Shown: piece by piece, positions 1 to 9,342 of the stretch
Position numbering within the stretch: the first letter of the stretch is position 1
Layout of the letters: every line of letters starts with the position of its first letter
NCBI RefSeq assembly: GCF_051201015.1
Contig: NZ_JBPEHI010000008.1
Direction: 5' to 3' (one strand)
Length of the DNA: 64,000 bases
From: Petrimonas sulfuriphila
Lineage (GTDB): Bacteria; Bacteroidota; Bacteroidia; Bacteroidales; Dysgonomonadaceae
Position numbers and translations under genes: made by a program
Notes under the pieces: generated by a model
Databases searched by the model: none
What the model was told of the DNA's origin: nothing
What the model saw: only the letters and a program-made list of their open reading frames with translations

Positions 1-97
1 TATGATCCACGAACGCATACAGCCCCTCAAAGGGTATATGCCCGGTGAGAATTTCACCGATGCCGAAATGATCAGGAGAGCAAAAAAAGGAATTTGA
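1..97 (+). CDS. C-terminal end of an unidentified protein (cut by window start)
   Basis: An open frame runs from the window edge to a TGA at 95-97 and ends in ...RRAKKGI. Only about 31 residues are visible and I do not recognise the family. The stop lies two bases before the ATG of the next gene, so this is probably the preceding gene of the sugar operon, perhaps a kinase or isomerase. That role is inferred only from position. Confidence 0.6.
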   Translation, partial: MIHERIQPLKGYMPGENFTDAEMIRRAKKGI

Positions 98-99
98 TC

Positions 100-1269
100 A
101 TGAATTTACCAAAAGTAAATGCCCACCTGCATACCCCGTTCTCTTTCAGTGCTTTCCGCGATATTGACGATGCGCTGGACAGGGCCGTTGCTGAAAAGGT
201 TAAAGTGGTTGGTATCAACGATTTTTATACTGCCGAAGGTTACGAAGAGTGGATGGAAGGTTGTTCCAAACGTGGACTTTATCCGCTTTTCGGCATCGAG
301 TTTATCAGCCTGAACGAAGAGGATCAAAAAGCAGGTTTGCGGGTGAACGATCCCGGAAATCCAGGACGGACTTACATCAGCGGGAAAGGATTGTTACAGC
401 CCTTTAAGCTGAGTGAGCCTTATGCTTCGCAATTGACGAATGTACGTACAGAGGCTAATAAGCAGGTGGAAGCCATGTGTGAAAAACTGAACGGAATCCT
501 TACTGCTAAAAATGTCGGATTTGTACTCGATATGGATTGGATTAAGGATAATCTGACTAAGGGTTCTGTTAGGGAACGTCATTTGGCGAAGGCTTTACGC
601 TTGAAAGTTTATGAAAATTCAGGCGATAACCCAACAAGCATAAAGAACCTGCTAGAAGAAATTTTCGATGGAAAAGAACTGAAGTCGGATACTGAAAATC
701 TTGCAGGTGTAGAGAACGAGATCCGTGCTAACCTGTTGAAAGCAGGTGGTTCGGCTTTTGTTCCCGAGACTGTCGAGGCGTTTCTTCCGATGCAGACGGT
801 ATGCAAAATCATTCTGGCAGCCGGAGGAATACCTACTTATCCCTTTTTAGCGGATGATGCCCAGGGAAATTATACCGATTTTGAACGTGACCTGGAACAC
901 GTGGCAAAACAACTGACCGAGCGTGGGTTTCATTCCGTGGAATTTATTACCACCCGAAACGATATGAACCTGTTGGAGAAATATGCAACATATCTTCACA
1001 ACCAGGGTTTTATCGTAACCCTGGGCAGTGAACACAACTCTCCGTCAATGGAACCTATTGAACTTTTTGCCCGCAACCAGACCCCGTTATCGGAAAAATT
1101 ACTGCGGGTCAACTATGAGGGTGCGTGTATTATTGCAGCTCATCAACATTTGGTTGCCCAGGGACTGAGCGGTTATTTGGATGAACAGGGGAACGCCGAC
1201 CGCTCAAAAAGAGGTGAGTTTGTGAAATGGGGAGATGAGTTAATCAGAAACACAGTCGGAAAACAATAA
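100..1269 (+). CDS. PHP-domain protein (putative metal-dependent phosphoesterase)
   Basis: A 389-residue protein with a PHP-type start: NAHLHTPFS gives the paired metal-binding histidines (H9, H11). GINDFYT, FGIEF and GSEHNSP correspond to later metal-ligand strands. The usual TDH motif reads NDF, so one ligand seems changed. PHP domains hydrolyse phosphate esters in histidinol phosphate, sugar phosphates or nucleic acids, and the context here favours a sugar phosphate. I chose ATG at 100; a TTG at 94 is in frame but overlaps the previous gene. The stop is two bases before the next start, so it is co-transcribed with the aldolase/dehydrogenase. Substrate unknown. Confidence 0.75.
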   Translation: MNLPKVNAHLHTPFSFSAFRDIDDALDRAVAEKVKVVGINDFYTAEGYEEWMEGCSKRGLYPLFGIEFISLNEEDQKAGLRVNDPGNPGRTYISGKGLLQPFKLSEPYASQLTNVRTEANKQVEAMCEKLNGILTAKNVGFVLDMDWIKDNLTKGSVRERHLAKALRLKVYENSGDNPTSIKNLLEEIFDGKELKSDTENLAGVENEIRANLLKAGGSAFVPETVEAFLPMQTVCKIILAAGGIPTYPFLADDAQGNYTDFERDLEHVAKQLTERGFHSVEFITTRNDMNLLEKYATYLHNQGFIVTLGSEHNSPSMEPIELFARNQTPLSEKLLRVNYEGACIIAAHQHLVAQGLSGYLDEQGNADRSKRGEFVKWGDELIRNTVGKQ

Positions 1270-1271
1270 AG

Positions 1272-3233
1272 ATGAAAGAAATTCAGGATTTAATATCCAT
1301 TTCGCGATTCTACGGCAAAGACAGCCGTTTTGTGATCGCCGGAGGGGGAAATACATCGTACAAGAACGAAGAGAAGATCTGGGTGAAAGCCAGTGGTTCA
1401 TCACTCGAAACCATTACTGAAGATGGCTTTGCCATACTGGATCGCTCGCTACTTAATCCCATGTCTGGAAAGCAATACAGCGAAAATGCTGCCGAACGCG
1501 AAGAGCAAGTCAAAAATGATCTTGCTGCGGCTACTGTCACAAAAGGTAAACGCCCGTCGGTAGAAACCTCCATGCACAACGTGATCAACTATGCATTTGT
1601 GGTTCACTTACATCCAACGATCGTAAATGGATTAATGTGCGCAGTAAATGTCACCACAGTGTTGGAAAATCTTTTCGGTGAAAAAGTGTTGTACGTGGAA
1701 TATACCGATCCGGGCTATGTTCTGTTTAAAAAAGTAGACGAGAAAATAAAGGAATATCGCCAGAAATTCAGCGAAGAACCACAGGTAATCTGGTTGCAGA
1801 ACCACGGGATTTTTGTGGCTGCGGATAGTATTGAAGAGATAAAATCTATATATGGTTCAATTTTTGCAACACTTGAAAAGGCCGTGAGCATTCCATTGCC
1901 GGAAGACGAGAGGAAGGTGTGCCGCTGCGTGAGTGAAGTGTTGCCTGCAATCCGGATGTTGGTTTCTAAGGATAACCTTAAAACCCTGAAAGTTCGCAGG
2001 AACGGATTGATAGAATACTTTTGCGAAAGTCCGAAAAACCAGGTAGCCATTGCAAAACCTTTTACTCCCGATGCGATCGTTTACTGCAAGTCTAACTATT
2101 TGTTTTTGAACGATGAAACACCTGGACAAGTTCTCGAAAATGCTGAAGAATTGATTCCCGGCTTTGTAAATAAGTTTGGTTATCTGCCAAAAGTTTTGTT
2201 GATAAAAGGCATCGGGCTTGTATCCGTGGGAGATAATGCCAGACAATGCGATACCATTCTCGACGTATTTGAGGATGCTATGAAAGTTGCCTTTCTCTCT
2301 CAATCGTTTGGCGGTGCACACCCAATGACACAGGCTCAAATTGAATTTATTGATAACTGGGAAGTGGAAAATTACCGCCGCAGTGTTGCTGCCGGAAATG
2401 CTTCGGGGCGGGTAGAAAATAAAACCATTGTTGTAACCGGTGCAGCACAAGGTTTTGGCGAGGGAATTGCCGAATGTTTGCTGCGGGAAGGAGCCAATAT
2501 TGTAGTGGCAGATTTGAACGAAGAGGCAGGACGGAATACGGTTGGGAAGTTTAATGGCCTGGCGAAAAGTAACCGGGCAATTTTTGTGAAAACAAATGTT
2601 TCCGAAATTTCAAGCCTCGACAACCTGGTGCAGGAGACTGTCTGTCATTTTGGTGGAATTGACTGCTTTATTAGCAACGCCGGTGTGTTGAGAGCCGGTG
2701 GGCTAGAAGATATGACACCCGAAAACTTCGACTTTGTCACAAAGATCAACTACAATGCCTATTTCTATTGTACAAAAGTAGTGAGCCAAGTAATGAAGCT
2801 GCAAACGAAATATGCATCAAGCGATTATTTTGCCGATATCATTCAAATAAATTCGAAATCGGGACTTCGCGGAAGCAAGGCTAACTTTGCATATGCTGGT
2901 GGGAAGTTCGGAGGAGTTGGACTTACGCAGTCCTTTGCACTGGAACTGGCTCCCTTCAGGATAAAAGTCAATTCGGTCTGCCCTGGCAATTACTACGAAG
3001 GCCCGCTCTGGAGTGATCCCGAAAATGGGTTGTTTGTACAATACCTGAATGCAGGAAAAGTACCCGGTGCCAAAACTATTGACGATGTGAAAGCGTTCTA
3101 TCTGGCACAGGTGCCGATGCGAAAAGGTTGCACACCCGGGGATGTTACCAAGGGGGTACTGTATCTGATGGAGCAATGCGGCGAAACTGGACAGGCATTG
3201 CCTGTTACCGGTGGACAAGTAATGTTGAATTAA
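1272..3233 (+). CDS. Bifunctional class II aldolase / short-chain dehydrogenase
   Basis: A 653-residue fusion. Residues about 1-350 form a class II aldolase/adducin domain: AGGGNTS near the N terminus, zinc histidines H112 and H114 in VVHLHP, and H178 in QNHG. Residues about 383-653 form an SDR domain: nucleotide-binding TGAAQGFG (389-396), a SNAG motif, and catalytic Y541 and K545 in YAGGK. The layout matches RhaD/RhaEW-type proteins, which cleave a ketose-1-phosphate (such as rhamnulose-1-phosphate) to DHAP plus lactaldehyde and then oxidise the aldehyde. All key residues seem present in both halves. It follows the PHP gene by two bases. Calling it rhamnose-specific would be a guess, as no isomerase or kinase is visible. 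Confidence 0.85.
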   Translation: MKEIQDLISISRFYGKDSRFVIAGGGNTSYKNEEKIWVKASGSSLETITEDGFAILDRSLLNPMSGKQYSENAAEREEQVKNDLAAATVTKGKRPSVETSMHNVINYAFVVHLHPTIVNGLMCAVNVTTVLENLFGEKVLYVEYTDPGYVLFKKVDEKIKEYRQKFSEEPQVIWLQNHGIFVAADSIEEIKSIYGSIFATLEKAVSIPLPEDERKVCRCVSEVLPAIRMLVSKDNLKTLKVRRNGLIEYFCESPKNQVAIAKPFTPDAIVYCKSNYLFLNDETPGQVLENAEELIPGFVNKFGYLPKVLLIKGIGLVSVGDNARQCDTILDVFEDAMKVAFLSQSFGGAHPMTQAQIEFIDNWEVENYRRSVAAGNASGRVENKTIVVTGAAQGFGEGIAECLLREGANIVVADLNEEAGRNTVGKFNGLAKSNRAIFVKTNVSEISSLDNLVQETVCHFGGIDCFISNAGVLRAGGLEDMTPENFDFVTKINYNAYFYCTKVVSQVMKLQTKYASSDYFADIIQINSKSGLRGSKANFAYAGGKFGGVGLTQSFALELAPFRIKVNSVCPGNYYEGPLWSDPENGLFVQYLNAGKVPGAKTIDDVKAFYLAQVPMRKGCTPGDVTKGVLYLMEQCGETGQALPVTGGQVMLN

Positions 3234-3250
3234 TAAAATCATAGCAAAAA

Positions 3251-4534
3251 ATGAAAACAAGAGCAGTCCGTTTGTACGGCAAAAAAGATCTCAGGCTGGA
3301 AGAGTTTGAATTGCCGGCCATTAAGGACGACGAGATACTTGCAAAAGTAGTTTCTGATTCATTGTGTATGTCGTCTTACAAGGCATCCTCGCAAGGCGCG
3401 GAACACAAACGGATCCCCGATAATGTAGCCGAAAACCCCATCATCATCGGTCATGAGTTTGCCGGAGAATTACTGGAAGTTGGCAGTAAGTGGGCGCATA
3501 AGTTCAAAGCAGGTGATAAATTCTCCATTCAGCCGGCCCTGTATTACGAAAACGGGCCTGTTGGTATTCTGAGCGCTCCTGGTTATAGTTACTCGTATAT
3601 TGGAGGTGACGCAACCTATGTGGTGATTCCGAATGAAGTGATGGAGCGAGATTGCCTCCTGGCTTATCACGGTGAAGGGTATTATCCTGCTTCATTGGCC
3701 GAACCGCTTTCGTGTGTTATTGGAGCCATGCACGCCAATTATCATACCACTCCGGGCAGTTACCGGCATAATATGGAAATAATTGACGGCGGAAAGATGG
3801 CTATTCTTGCCGGAGTAGGTCCAATGGGGCTGGCCGCGATCAATTTCGTGCTCCGTCGCGAAGAAGTAAAGCCATCCTTACTGGTGGTTACCGATATCGA
3901 CCAGACACGGCTCGACCGTGCAGCATCCATCTATACCGTTGAGTTCGCTGCTTCACGCGGAATCGATCTGAAGTACATCAATACAGGAAAGATGGAGAAT
4001 CCCGTGGAAGAGCTGAAAGCAATCAGTGGCGGAGCAGGTTTCGATGATGTCTTTGTGTTTGCTCCCGTAAAGCCTGTTGTAGAACAAGGGGATGCTATTC
4101 TTGGATTTGACGGATGCCTGAACTTTTTTGCCGGCCCTGACAACCCGAACTTCAGTGCCATGTTGAATTTCTATAATGTTCATTACGCCTATACGCATAT
4201 TGTCGGCACCAGCGGTGGAAATAACGACGATATGGTAGAAGCATTGGACATCATGAGCAAAGGGTTGGATCCTGCCGGATTGGTTACTCATATCGGAGGC
4301 TTGAATGCTGTTGCTGAAGCGACTAACAACCTGCCCCATATTCCTGGAGGTAAAAAATTGATTTATACACATATAGAAATGCCGCTTACCCCCATTTCCG
4401 ATTTTGCAAGTTTGGGAGAAACCGACGGTCTCTTTAAGAAATTAGCTGAAATCTGTGACCGGCATAACGGTTTGTGGAGCGTAGAAGCAGAAGCATACCT
4501 CTTGTCTAACCATCCCTCAATCCGTACCCCATAA
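3251..4534 (+). CDS. Zinc-binding medium-chain dehydrogenase, L-sorbose-1-phosphate reductase-like
   Basis: A 427-residue MDR-family dehydrogenase. The start (YGKKDLRLEEFELP) and the stretch SSQGAEHKRIPDN resemble SorE, the L-sorbose-1-phosphate reductase of enterobacteria, which makes glucitol-6-phosphate. GHEFAGELLEVG (about residues 65-76) is the catalytic-domain zinc signature, and GVGPMGLAA lies in the Rossmann fold. It sits 17 bases after the aldolase/SDR gene and 17 before the tandem aldolase, so the three are one operon. It probably interconverts a keto sugar phosphate and a polyol phosphate before or after aldol cleavage. The exact substrate cannot be read from the sequence. Confidence 0.8.
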   Translation: MKTRAVRLYGKKDLRLEEFELPAIKDDEILAKVVSDSLCMSSYKASSQGAEHKRIPDNVAENPIIIGHEFAGELLEVGSKWAHKFKAGDKFSIQPALYYENGPVGILSAPGYSYSYIGGDATYVVIPNEVMERDCLLAYHGEGYYPASLAEPLSCVIGAMHANYHTTPGSYRHNMEIIDGGKMAILAGVGPMGLAAINFVLRREEVKPSLLVVTDIDQTRLDRAASIYTVEFAASRGIDLKYINTGKMENPVEELKAISGGAGFDDVFVFAPVKPVVEQGDAILGFDGCLNFFAGPDNPNFSAMLNFYNVHYAYTHIVGTSGGNNDDMVEALDIMSKGLDPAGLVTHIGGLNAVAEATNNLPHIPGGKKLIYTHIEMPLTPISDFASLGETDGLFKKLAEICDRHNGLWSVEAEAYLLSNHPSIRTP

Positions 4535-4551
4535 CCCGAAACTGGCATCAT

Positions 4552-5850
4552 ATGAAACAACTAGACATTCATTTAATGCATCCGGTAGAGCAGATCAACA
4601 TAATTATCGGACGAATTTACCGAAGCGGAATGACCACCACTTCCGGTGGAAATATTTCCATCCGGGATGATAACGGAGATATCTGGATCACACCGTCGGG
4701 CGTGGATAAAGGAAATCTGACCACCAAGGACATTATGTGTGTAAAAAAAGATGGAGCCGTCGTAGGCCTTCACAAACCATCTTCAGAATATCCTTTCCAC
4801 AGGGCGATTTACGAATCTCGTCCGGATATAACGGCAATCATTCATGCTCATCCACCGGCGCTGGTCGCTTTCAGCATCGCCGGCACTGTCCCCGATACCA
4901 AGATTGTTCCGCAGGCGCATAATGTCTGTGGCGATATCGGTTTTGCGCCTTATGGCACACCTGGGAGTGAAGACCTTGGAAAAAAAATTGCCGGTGTGTT
5001 TCAAGACAAACGTTTCCGGGCCGTAATTATGGAAAATCACGGTGTTGTGCTGGGCGGGACCGATATGATGGACGCTTATCAGCGGTTTGAAACCTTGGAG
5101 TTTTGCTGCCGTACCATCGTGAATGCAGGTAAACTCGGAAAAGTAAAATATCTTTCTGACGAACAGGTGGCAAGCTATGTGAACCATATCCCGAGGAATA
5201 TTTCACATTTTATGGATGTAGAATATCCGTCTGATGAACGTGCTTTACGTACCGAAATGGTTAATATCATTCGCCGGTCATGCGATCAGGGCTTGATGAT
5301 TTCTACGTATGGAACGGTGAGTGTACGGTGGCGTAACGATGACTTTTTAATAACGCCCCGTGATGTTGCCCGTTGGGATATTTTGCCGAGCGATATTGTA
5401 CAAATCAAAAACGGAATGGCAGAAGCAGGAAAAATACCCAGCCGTTCGGTAGCGCTTCACCAACGGATTTATCAGCTTAATCCGCACATCAATTCCATTA
5501 TCTGCACTCAACCCATCAACCTGATGGCACACGCTGTGAGCGGAAGCAAGTTTGATGTACGTACGATTCCCGAAAGTTGGATCTTCCTGCAGGACGTGCC
5601 TTCGATTCCGTTCGGACTGATTTATAACGAGATTGACGGTGTAGCAAAAATGTTTCGTGAAAACCGGGTGATTTTGGTGGAGAACGACAGTGTCTTTGTT
5701 ACAGGAGATAAATTGCTCAACACTTTCGATTACCTGGAAGTTGCCGAATTTTCGGCCAATTCTCTCGTGATGGCTTCTGCTATCGGACCGTTGAAACCTA
5801 TCGGGGACAAGGAGATAGATGACCTTCGTATCGCCTTTAATGTTGGATAA
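4552..5850 (+). CDS. Tandem class II aldolase/adducin protein with a degenerate second domain
   Basis: A 432-residue protein with two class II aldolase/adducin domains. The first (about 8-210) keeps the zinc site: H98 and H100 in IIHAHPP and H163 in ENHG, with GGNIS and TPSG near its start. The second (about 225-432) keeps the fold pattern (TYGTVSVR, ITPRD) but has C318-T-Q320 where H-x-H should be and D379 in place of the last histidine. It therefore should not bind zinc and may be structural or regulatory. Typical L-fuculose-phosphate aldolases have one domain of about 215 residues. Its job is probably aldol cleavage or decarboxylation of a sugar phosphate with the neighbouring enzymes. Confidence 0.85.
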   Translation: MKQLDIHLMHPVEQINIIIGRIYRSGMTTTSGGNISIRDDNGDIWITPSGVDKGNLTTKDIMCVKKDGAVVGLHKPSSEYPFHRAIYESRPDITAIIHAHPPALVAFSIAGTVPDTKIVPQAHNVCGDIGFAPYGTPGSEDLGKKIAGVFQDKRFRAVIMENHGVVLGGTDMMDAYQRFETLEFCCRTIVNAGKLGKVKYLSDEQVASYVNHIPRNISHFMDVEYPSDERALRTEMVNIIRRSCDQGLMISTYGTVSVRWRNDDFLITPRDVARWDILPSDIVQIKNGMAEAGKIPSRSVALHQRIYQLNPHINSIICTQPINLMAHAVSGSKFDVRTIPESWIFLQDVPSIPFGLIYNEIDGVAKMFRENRVILVENDSVFVTGDKLLNTFDYLEVAEFSANSLVMASAIGPLKPIGDKEIDDLRIAFNVG

Positions 5851-6592
5851 GTTCAATTTGAATACGAAACTTATTTTTTCTCCCTCAACCGTACCGGCTT
5901 TTAACCTGGCTGCGGAGGAATACCTTTTTTCCGTCCGGGAAGATTATCTCTTCCTGTATGTAAATAATGCAAGTGTTATTGTTGGCTATAATCAGGCGGT
6001 GGTGAACGAAGTGGACATGGACTTTTGTATTGAGAAAGATATTCGCATTATCCGGCGTTTATCGGGTGGAGGAGCTGTTTATCACGATTCAGGAAACCTG
6101 AACTACGCTTTTATATCCGATAAGAAAGAAATGCCGCTCAGCGCCGATTTTCTTTTGCCCGTGATCCATGTGCTTCAGCAGCTGAATATTCCCGTTGAAA
6201 CCGGAAAGAGAAAAGACTTATGGTTACCCGGTGGGTACAAGGTTTCGGGTACCGCGTCGCATGTGTCAAAAGGCCGTGAATTGCATCACGGGACATTGCT
6301 TTACGAAAGCAATCTAGAACATTTGAAACGTTCGTTAAGTCCGGAAAAAAGAAACCTTATAACCAAGGCAACGGCTTCCGTACCCAGTCCGGTGAAAAAC
6401 ATAAGTTCTTTTTTGAAAGAAGAAAAAAGGAACCCCTTTTCTTTCCGGGAATTTGTAAAGCGGTTTGTAGATGAATCGATGAAATATTTTAACATTGCCG
6501 GGCTAACCTCATTCTCTCCGGCTGAGGTGGAAGCTATAGAAACATTGCAACGTGAGAAATATTCGCAACGTACGTGGAATTATAAGATGTGA
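5840..6592 (+). CDS. Lipoate-protein ligase A family protein
   Basis: About 250 residues of the LplA/LipB cofactor-transferase fold. RRLSGGGAVYHDSGN is the substrate-binding signature, and GYKVSGTA carries the expected lysine and is followed by HHGTLLY. The family activates lipoate with ATP and attaches it to E2 or GcvH subunits; a GcvH lies at 32495-32875. The protein is shorter than E. coli LplA (about 338) and lacks the accessory C-terminal domain. ATG at 5840 fits the family N terminus; an alternative ATG at 5819 has AAGGAG four bases upstream. Both overlap the end of the aldolase gene. It converges on hemG with a 13-base overlap of the 3' ends. Confidence 0.85.
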   Translation: MLDKFNLNTKLIFSPSTVPAFNLAAEEYLFSVREDYLFLYVNNASVIVGYNQAVVNEVDMDFCIEKDIRIIRRLSGGGAVYHDSGNLNYAFISDKKEMPLSADFLLPVIHVLQQLNIPVETGKRKDLWLPGGYKVSGTASHVSKGRELHHGTLLYESNLEHLKRSLSPEKRNLITKATASVPSPVKNISSFLKEEKRNPFSFREFVKRFVDESMKYFNIAGLTSFSPAEVEAIETLQREKYSQRTWNYKM

Positions 6593-7965
6593 CTTTTCTG
6601 ATTTATCTCATTGGCCAATTTTGTTCCTTGAATAATGCGATGCGCCATTCCTACTCCGTCCCTCAGGTTACCGGCTATATGCAAGCCGGGAAATTTTTTT
6701 TCCAATTCCGATATCGTTTTCAATCGTTCTTCCGAAGAGATTTCATATTGGGGAATAGCATTCGGATGACGAAATATTTTAATCAAATCGGGCATTTTGT
6801 TTTCCGGGAATTTCAGCATGCGATGAAAAGCTTTTACCGTTTTTTCTTCAATCTCCGTGTCAGATAACTGCGTTAAATCTACTCGCTTTGTTCCACCCAT
6901 AAAGAAAGAAAAAAGAGCGCCGTTTTCCGGACATCTTTTGTCAAAACAAGAGAACGGAAAAAGAATTCCCAAAAAATCCTCTTTGTCTTTAGATGATACT
7001 AATCCGCCAAAAGCGCTGAATGTTAATTCCTCACGTTCTTTTACTCCTACTGCCACTTGAACGATTGGGGCGTAGCGCAGATTGCTTATCTTTTCAATTT
7101 CGTTATAAGGAATAAACGGTAGGAGTGGCGGCAAAGCATAAGCTCCCACGGTGGTTATTACGTGGCGGCAGGTAAAATTAAGTTCTTTTCCGTTTTGTGT
7201 GCATTCAATCTGCCATGCTCTGTTTTTAGAATTTTGTGAAACGAAGGTGCCGGTTGCAGAAAGAAACAGGTTTTCTGTTCCGATATGTTTTTGCATGGCT
7301 TTGGGTAAATTCTCCATGCCGCCTTTCACCGAAAAAATACCTTTTGGAGTTTTAGACCGGGAGTCTCTTTTATTTTCGCAGGATTTTTTTATGCTTCCTC
7401 CGATAAAACTACCGTAGGTTTGTTCCAGACTGTAGAGCTTTGGCAATGCGTGACGGGTAATGAGTGTTTCGGCATCGCCGGCGTAAACTCCCGACAAAAA
7501 CGGGTCGATAGCGTAATTGACAAACGATTTTCCTAAACGCCGCGCACCCAACGCTGCTATGGACTCGTCTGGATTTTTTCCTTTCTTCCGAAAAGGTTCA
7601 CCCAATATCCGCAGCTTATCACTAAATGTAAACAACGGTGTAATAATGCCGCTCCACAGACCGTTGGGCAATGGATGGAACTGTCCGTTCTTCCATATCC
7701 ACCTGCTTTCCGATTCTTTACGGGCAAATTCTATTTCGCAATCGGGCTGCAGTACATTAAATAAATTAATCACTTCTTCTGATGCGCTTGCCCCGGTATT
7801 TGGCCCCGACTCAAACACAAAGCCATTTTCATGAAATGTTTGTATTTGTCCGCCTACGCGATTACTCTTTTCAAGAATTGCTACCGACAATCCTCTGTTT
7901 TTCAGAAGTAAAGCAACAGTTAATCCGGTAAGTCCGGCTCCTATTATTACTACGTCTTTTTCCAT
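6580..7965 (-). CDS. hemG: Protoporphyrinogen oxidase (HemG/HemY type, FAD)
   Basis: About 461 residues. The N-terminal FAD site GAGLTGLTVA is followed by an acidic residue in ILEKSNRVGGQ, and the C-terminal AGNLRDGVGM completes the flavin site. This is the oxygen-dependent HemY-type enzyme (often called hemG in Bacteroidota) that oxidises protoporphyrinogen IX to protoporphyrin IX. An upstream in-frame ATG at 7977 overlaps the hemN stop as TAATG and may allow coupled translation; ATG at 7965 fits the family start better. It is the last gene of the receptor-permease-hemN-hemG operon. Confidence 0.93.
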   Translation of the reverse strand: MEKDVVIIGAGLTGLTVALLLKNRGLSVAILEKSNRVGGQIQTFHENGFVFESGPNTGASASEEVINLFNVLQPDCEIEFARKESESRWIWKNGQFHPLPNGLWSGIITPLFTFSDKLRILGEPFRKKGKNPDESIAALGARRLGKSFVNYAIDPFLSGVYAGDAETLITRHALPKLYSLEQTYGSFIGGSIKKSCENKRDSRSKTPKGIFSVKGGMENLPKAMQKHIGTENLFLSATGTFVSQNSKNRAWQIECTQNGKELNFTCRHVITTVGAYALPPLLPFIPYNEIEKISNLRYAPIVQVAVGVKEREELTFSAFGGLVSSKDKEDFLGILFPFSCFDKRCPENGALFSFFMGGTKRVDLTQLSDTEIEEKTVKAFHRMLKFPENKMPDLIKIFRHPNAIPQYEISSEERLKTISELEKKFPGLHIAGNLRDGVGMAHRIIQGTKLANEINQKSHIL

Positions 7966-7976
7966 TAGGCTAATCA

Positions 7977-9341
7977 TTATATCGGTTTTGAAAATGTTTT
8001 ATCCGATTGCAGCAAAAGCTTGTCGAGCGATGCCGCTACATTTCTTACAAACGGAGATCCTTTTTGTTTCATTCTTATTTCCTGTTCAGACCACTCAGTG
8101 ATGCCGTCATCAGCAAATTCCTGTAATTTTTTTTCGTCGTACGTCGTTGCAGATTTTACTTCTGCAACAGATAGCTTAACTCTGTCGGCTATTTCTTGCC
8201 AGTTTATCCTGTTATTACACATAAGATCCGTGATGACTTCGCGTAAGATTTGTTCTTCTTGGCTAAGCGCATATCCTTTTTTTACCGGAATATGTCCTTT
8301 GTTTATGGTTTCTATGTATTCGTTTATGCTTTTGGTATTTTGTGTATAAGCAGAGGTAAGTTGCGAAATGGCTGTGGCGCCAAAAGCATAAACCTGTCCG
8401 GTTGTACGTCGGGTACAATATCCCTGAAAATTTCGATGCAGTGTATGGTTTTGCCGGGCAATGGATAATTCGTCGTTTTGTTTGACAAAATGGTCTATTC
8501 CTACTTGAATATAGCCGGCGTGAAGCAATAGTTTTTGTGCATTTTCGTAGATGTTACTTTTCAGTTCGTCCTGTGGTAATGGATTTCTTTCGAGAAGTTG
8601 CTGCCGTGGAAATATATGCGGAACGTGAGCATAAGAAAAAGTTACAAGGCGGTCGGGAGAAAGTGCGATGGCTTGTTGAATTGTCTCTTCGAAGCTTTCC
8701 GTTGTTTGCAGGGGCAATCCGTAAATAAAATCGAAATTGATGTGAATATTTCTGTTTCGCAGCGCGGTAACTATTCTATCGATAGGGACTTGGGGTGCTT
8801 TACGGTTACAGGCTTTTAATACTGCATTGTTGAAGTCCTGAATGCCAATGCTTATTCTGTTGAATCCTGCATCTGCGAGCAATTCAAAATCGTGCTCGTC
8901 CATATATCCCGGATGACATTCGATGGCTATCTCGGGGTTGTCAATGCATTCGAATTTTTGCAGTAACAACGAGTTGATTTCCTTAATGTAAGATAATGGT
9001 ATTGCCGTGGGCGACCCTCCACCAAAATGAATTTGCGATATTTTTCTCCCGGGGCTTATCTTTTCACAGACCAAATTTATTTCTCTTTTTATGGCGTCCC
9101 TGTATTCTCTTACCTCTTGCTCTTGCTGCATAGGAAAAGAGTTGCATCCGCAATAATAGCACATTCGTTTGCAAAACGGGATATGGATGTAGAAAGAGAG
9201 GTGATTGGGTTCTTGAGTGTTGGAGTGTGTAATAGCTTCCCAAAATTGAGACTCTGCAAAATTATCGTGAAAGAAATTTGCAGGCGGGTAACTGGTATAG
9301 CGGGGTACAGGAGTATTGTATTTTGAAATTAAATGATCCAT
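7977..9341 (-). CDS. hemN: Oxygen-independent coproporphyrinogen III oxidase
   Basis: A 454-residue radical SAM enzyme. The cluster motif HIPFCKRMCYYCGCN gives C57, C61 and C64 plus the extra C66 typical of true HemN rather than HemW. The start YNTPVPRYTSYPP is also HemN-like, and FGGGSPT follows. It converts coproporphyrinogen III to protoporphyrinogen IX, the substrate of the next gene product. I chose ATG at 9341, one base after the permease stop, because the longer open frame adds 14 unconserved residues. The order HemN then HemG matches consecutive pathway steps, while no earlier heme-synthesis gene is in the window. Confidence 0.95.
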   Translation of the reverse strand: MDHLISKYNTPVPRYTSYPPANFFHDNFAESQFWEAITHSNTQEPNHLSFYIHIPFCKRMCYYCGCNSFPMQQEQEVREYRDAIKREINLVCEKISPGRKISQIHFGGGSPTAIPLSYIKEINSLLLQKFECIDNPEIAIECHPGYMDEHDFELLADAGFNRISIGIQDFNNAVLKACNRKAPQVPIDRIVTALRNRNIHINFDFIYGLPLQTTESFEETIQQAIALSPDRLVTFSYAHVPHIFPRQQLLERNPLPQDELKSNIYENAQKLLLHAGYIQVGIDHFVKQNDELSIARQNHTLHRNFQGYCTRRTTGQVYAFGATAISQLTSAYTQNTKSINEYIETINKGHIPVKKGYALSQEEQILREVITDLMCNNRINWQEIADRVKLSVAEVKSATTYDEKKLQEFADDGITEWSEQEIRMKQKGSPFVRNVAASLDKLLLQSDKTFSKPI

Positions 9342-9342
9342 T

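Noticed and set aside
1857..2450. Antisense open frame of 197 codons inside the aldolase/dehydrogenase gene
   Set aside because: It runs opposite to a gene with clear motifs, has no family features and no promoter; it is a shadow of real coding sequence.
7977..9341. HemW heme chaperone
   Set aside because: The fourth cysteine (CYYCGCN) and the N-terminal RYTSYP segment are those of true HemN.
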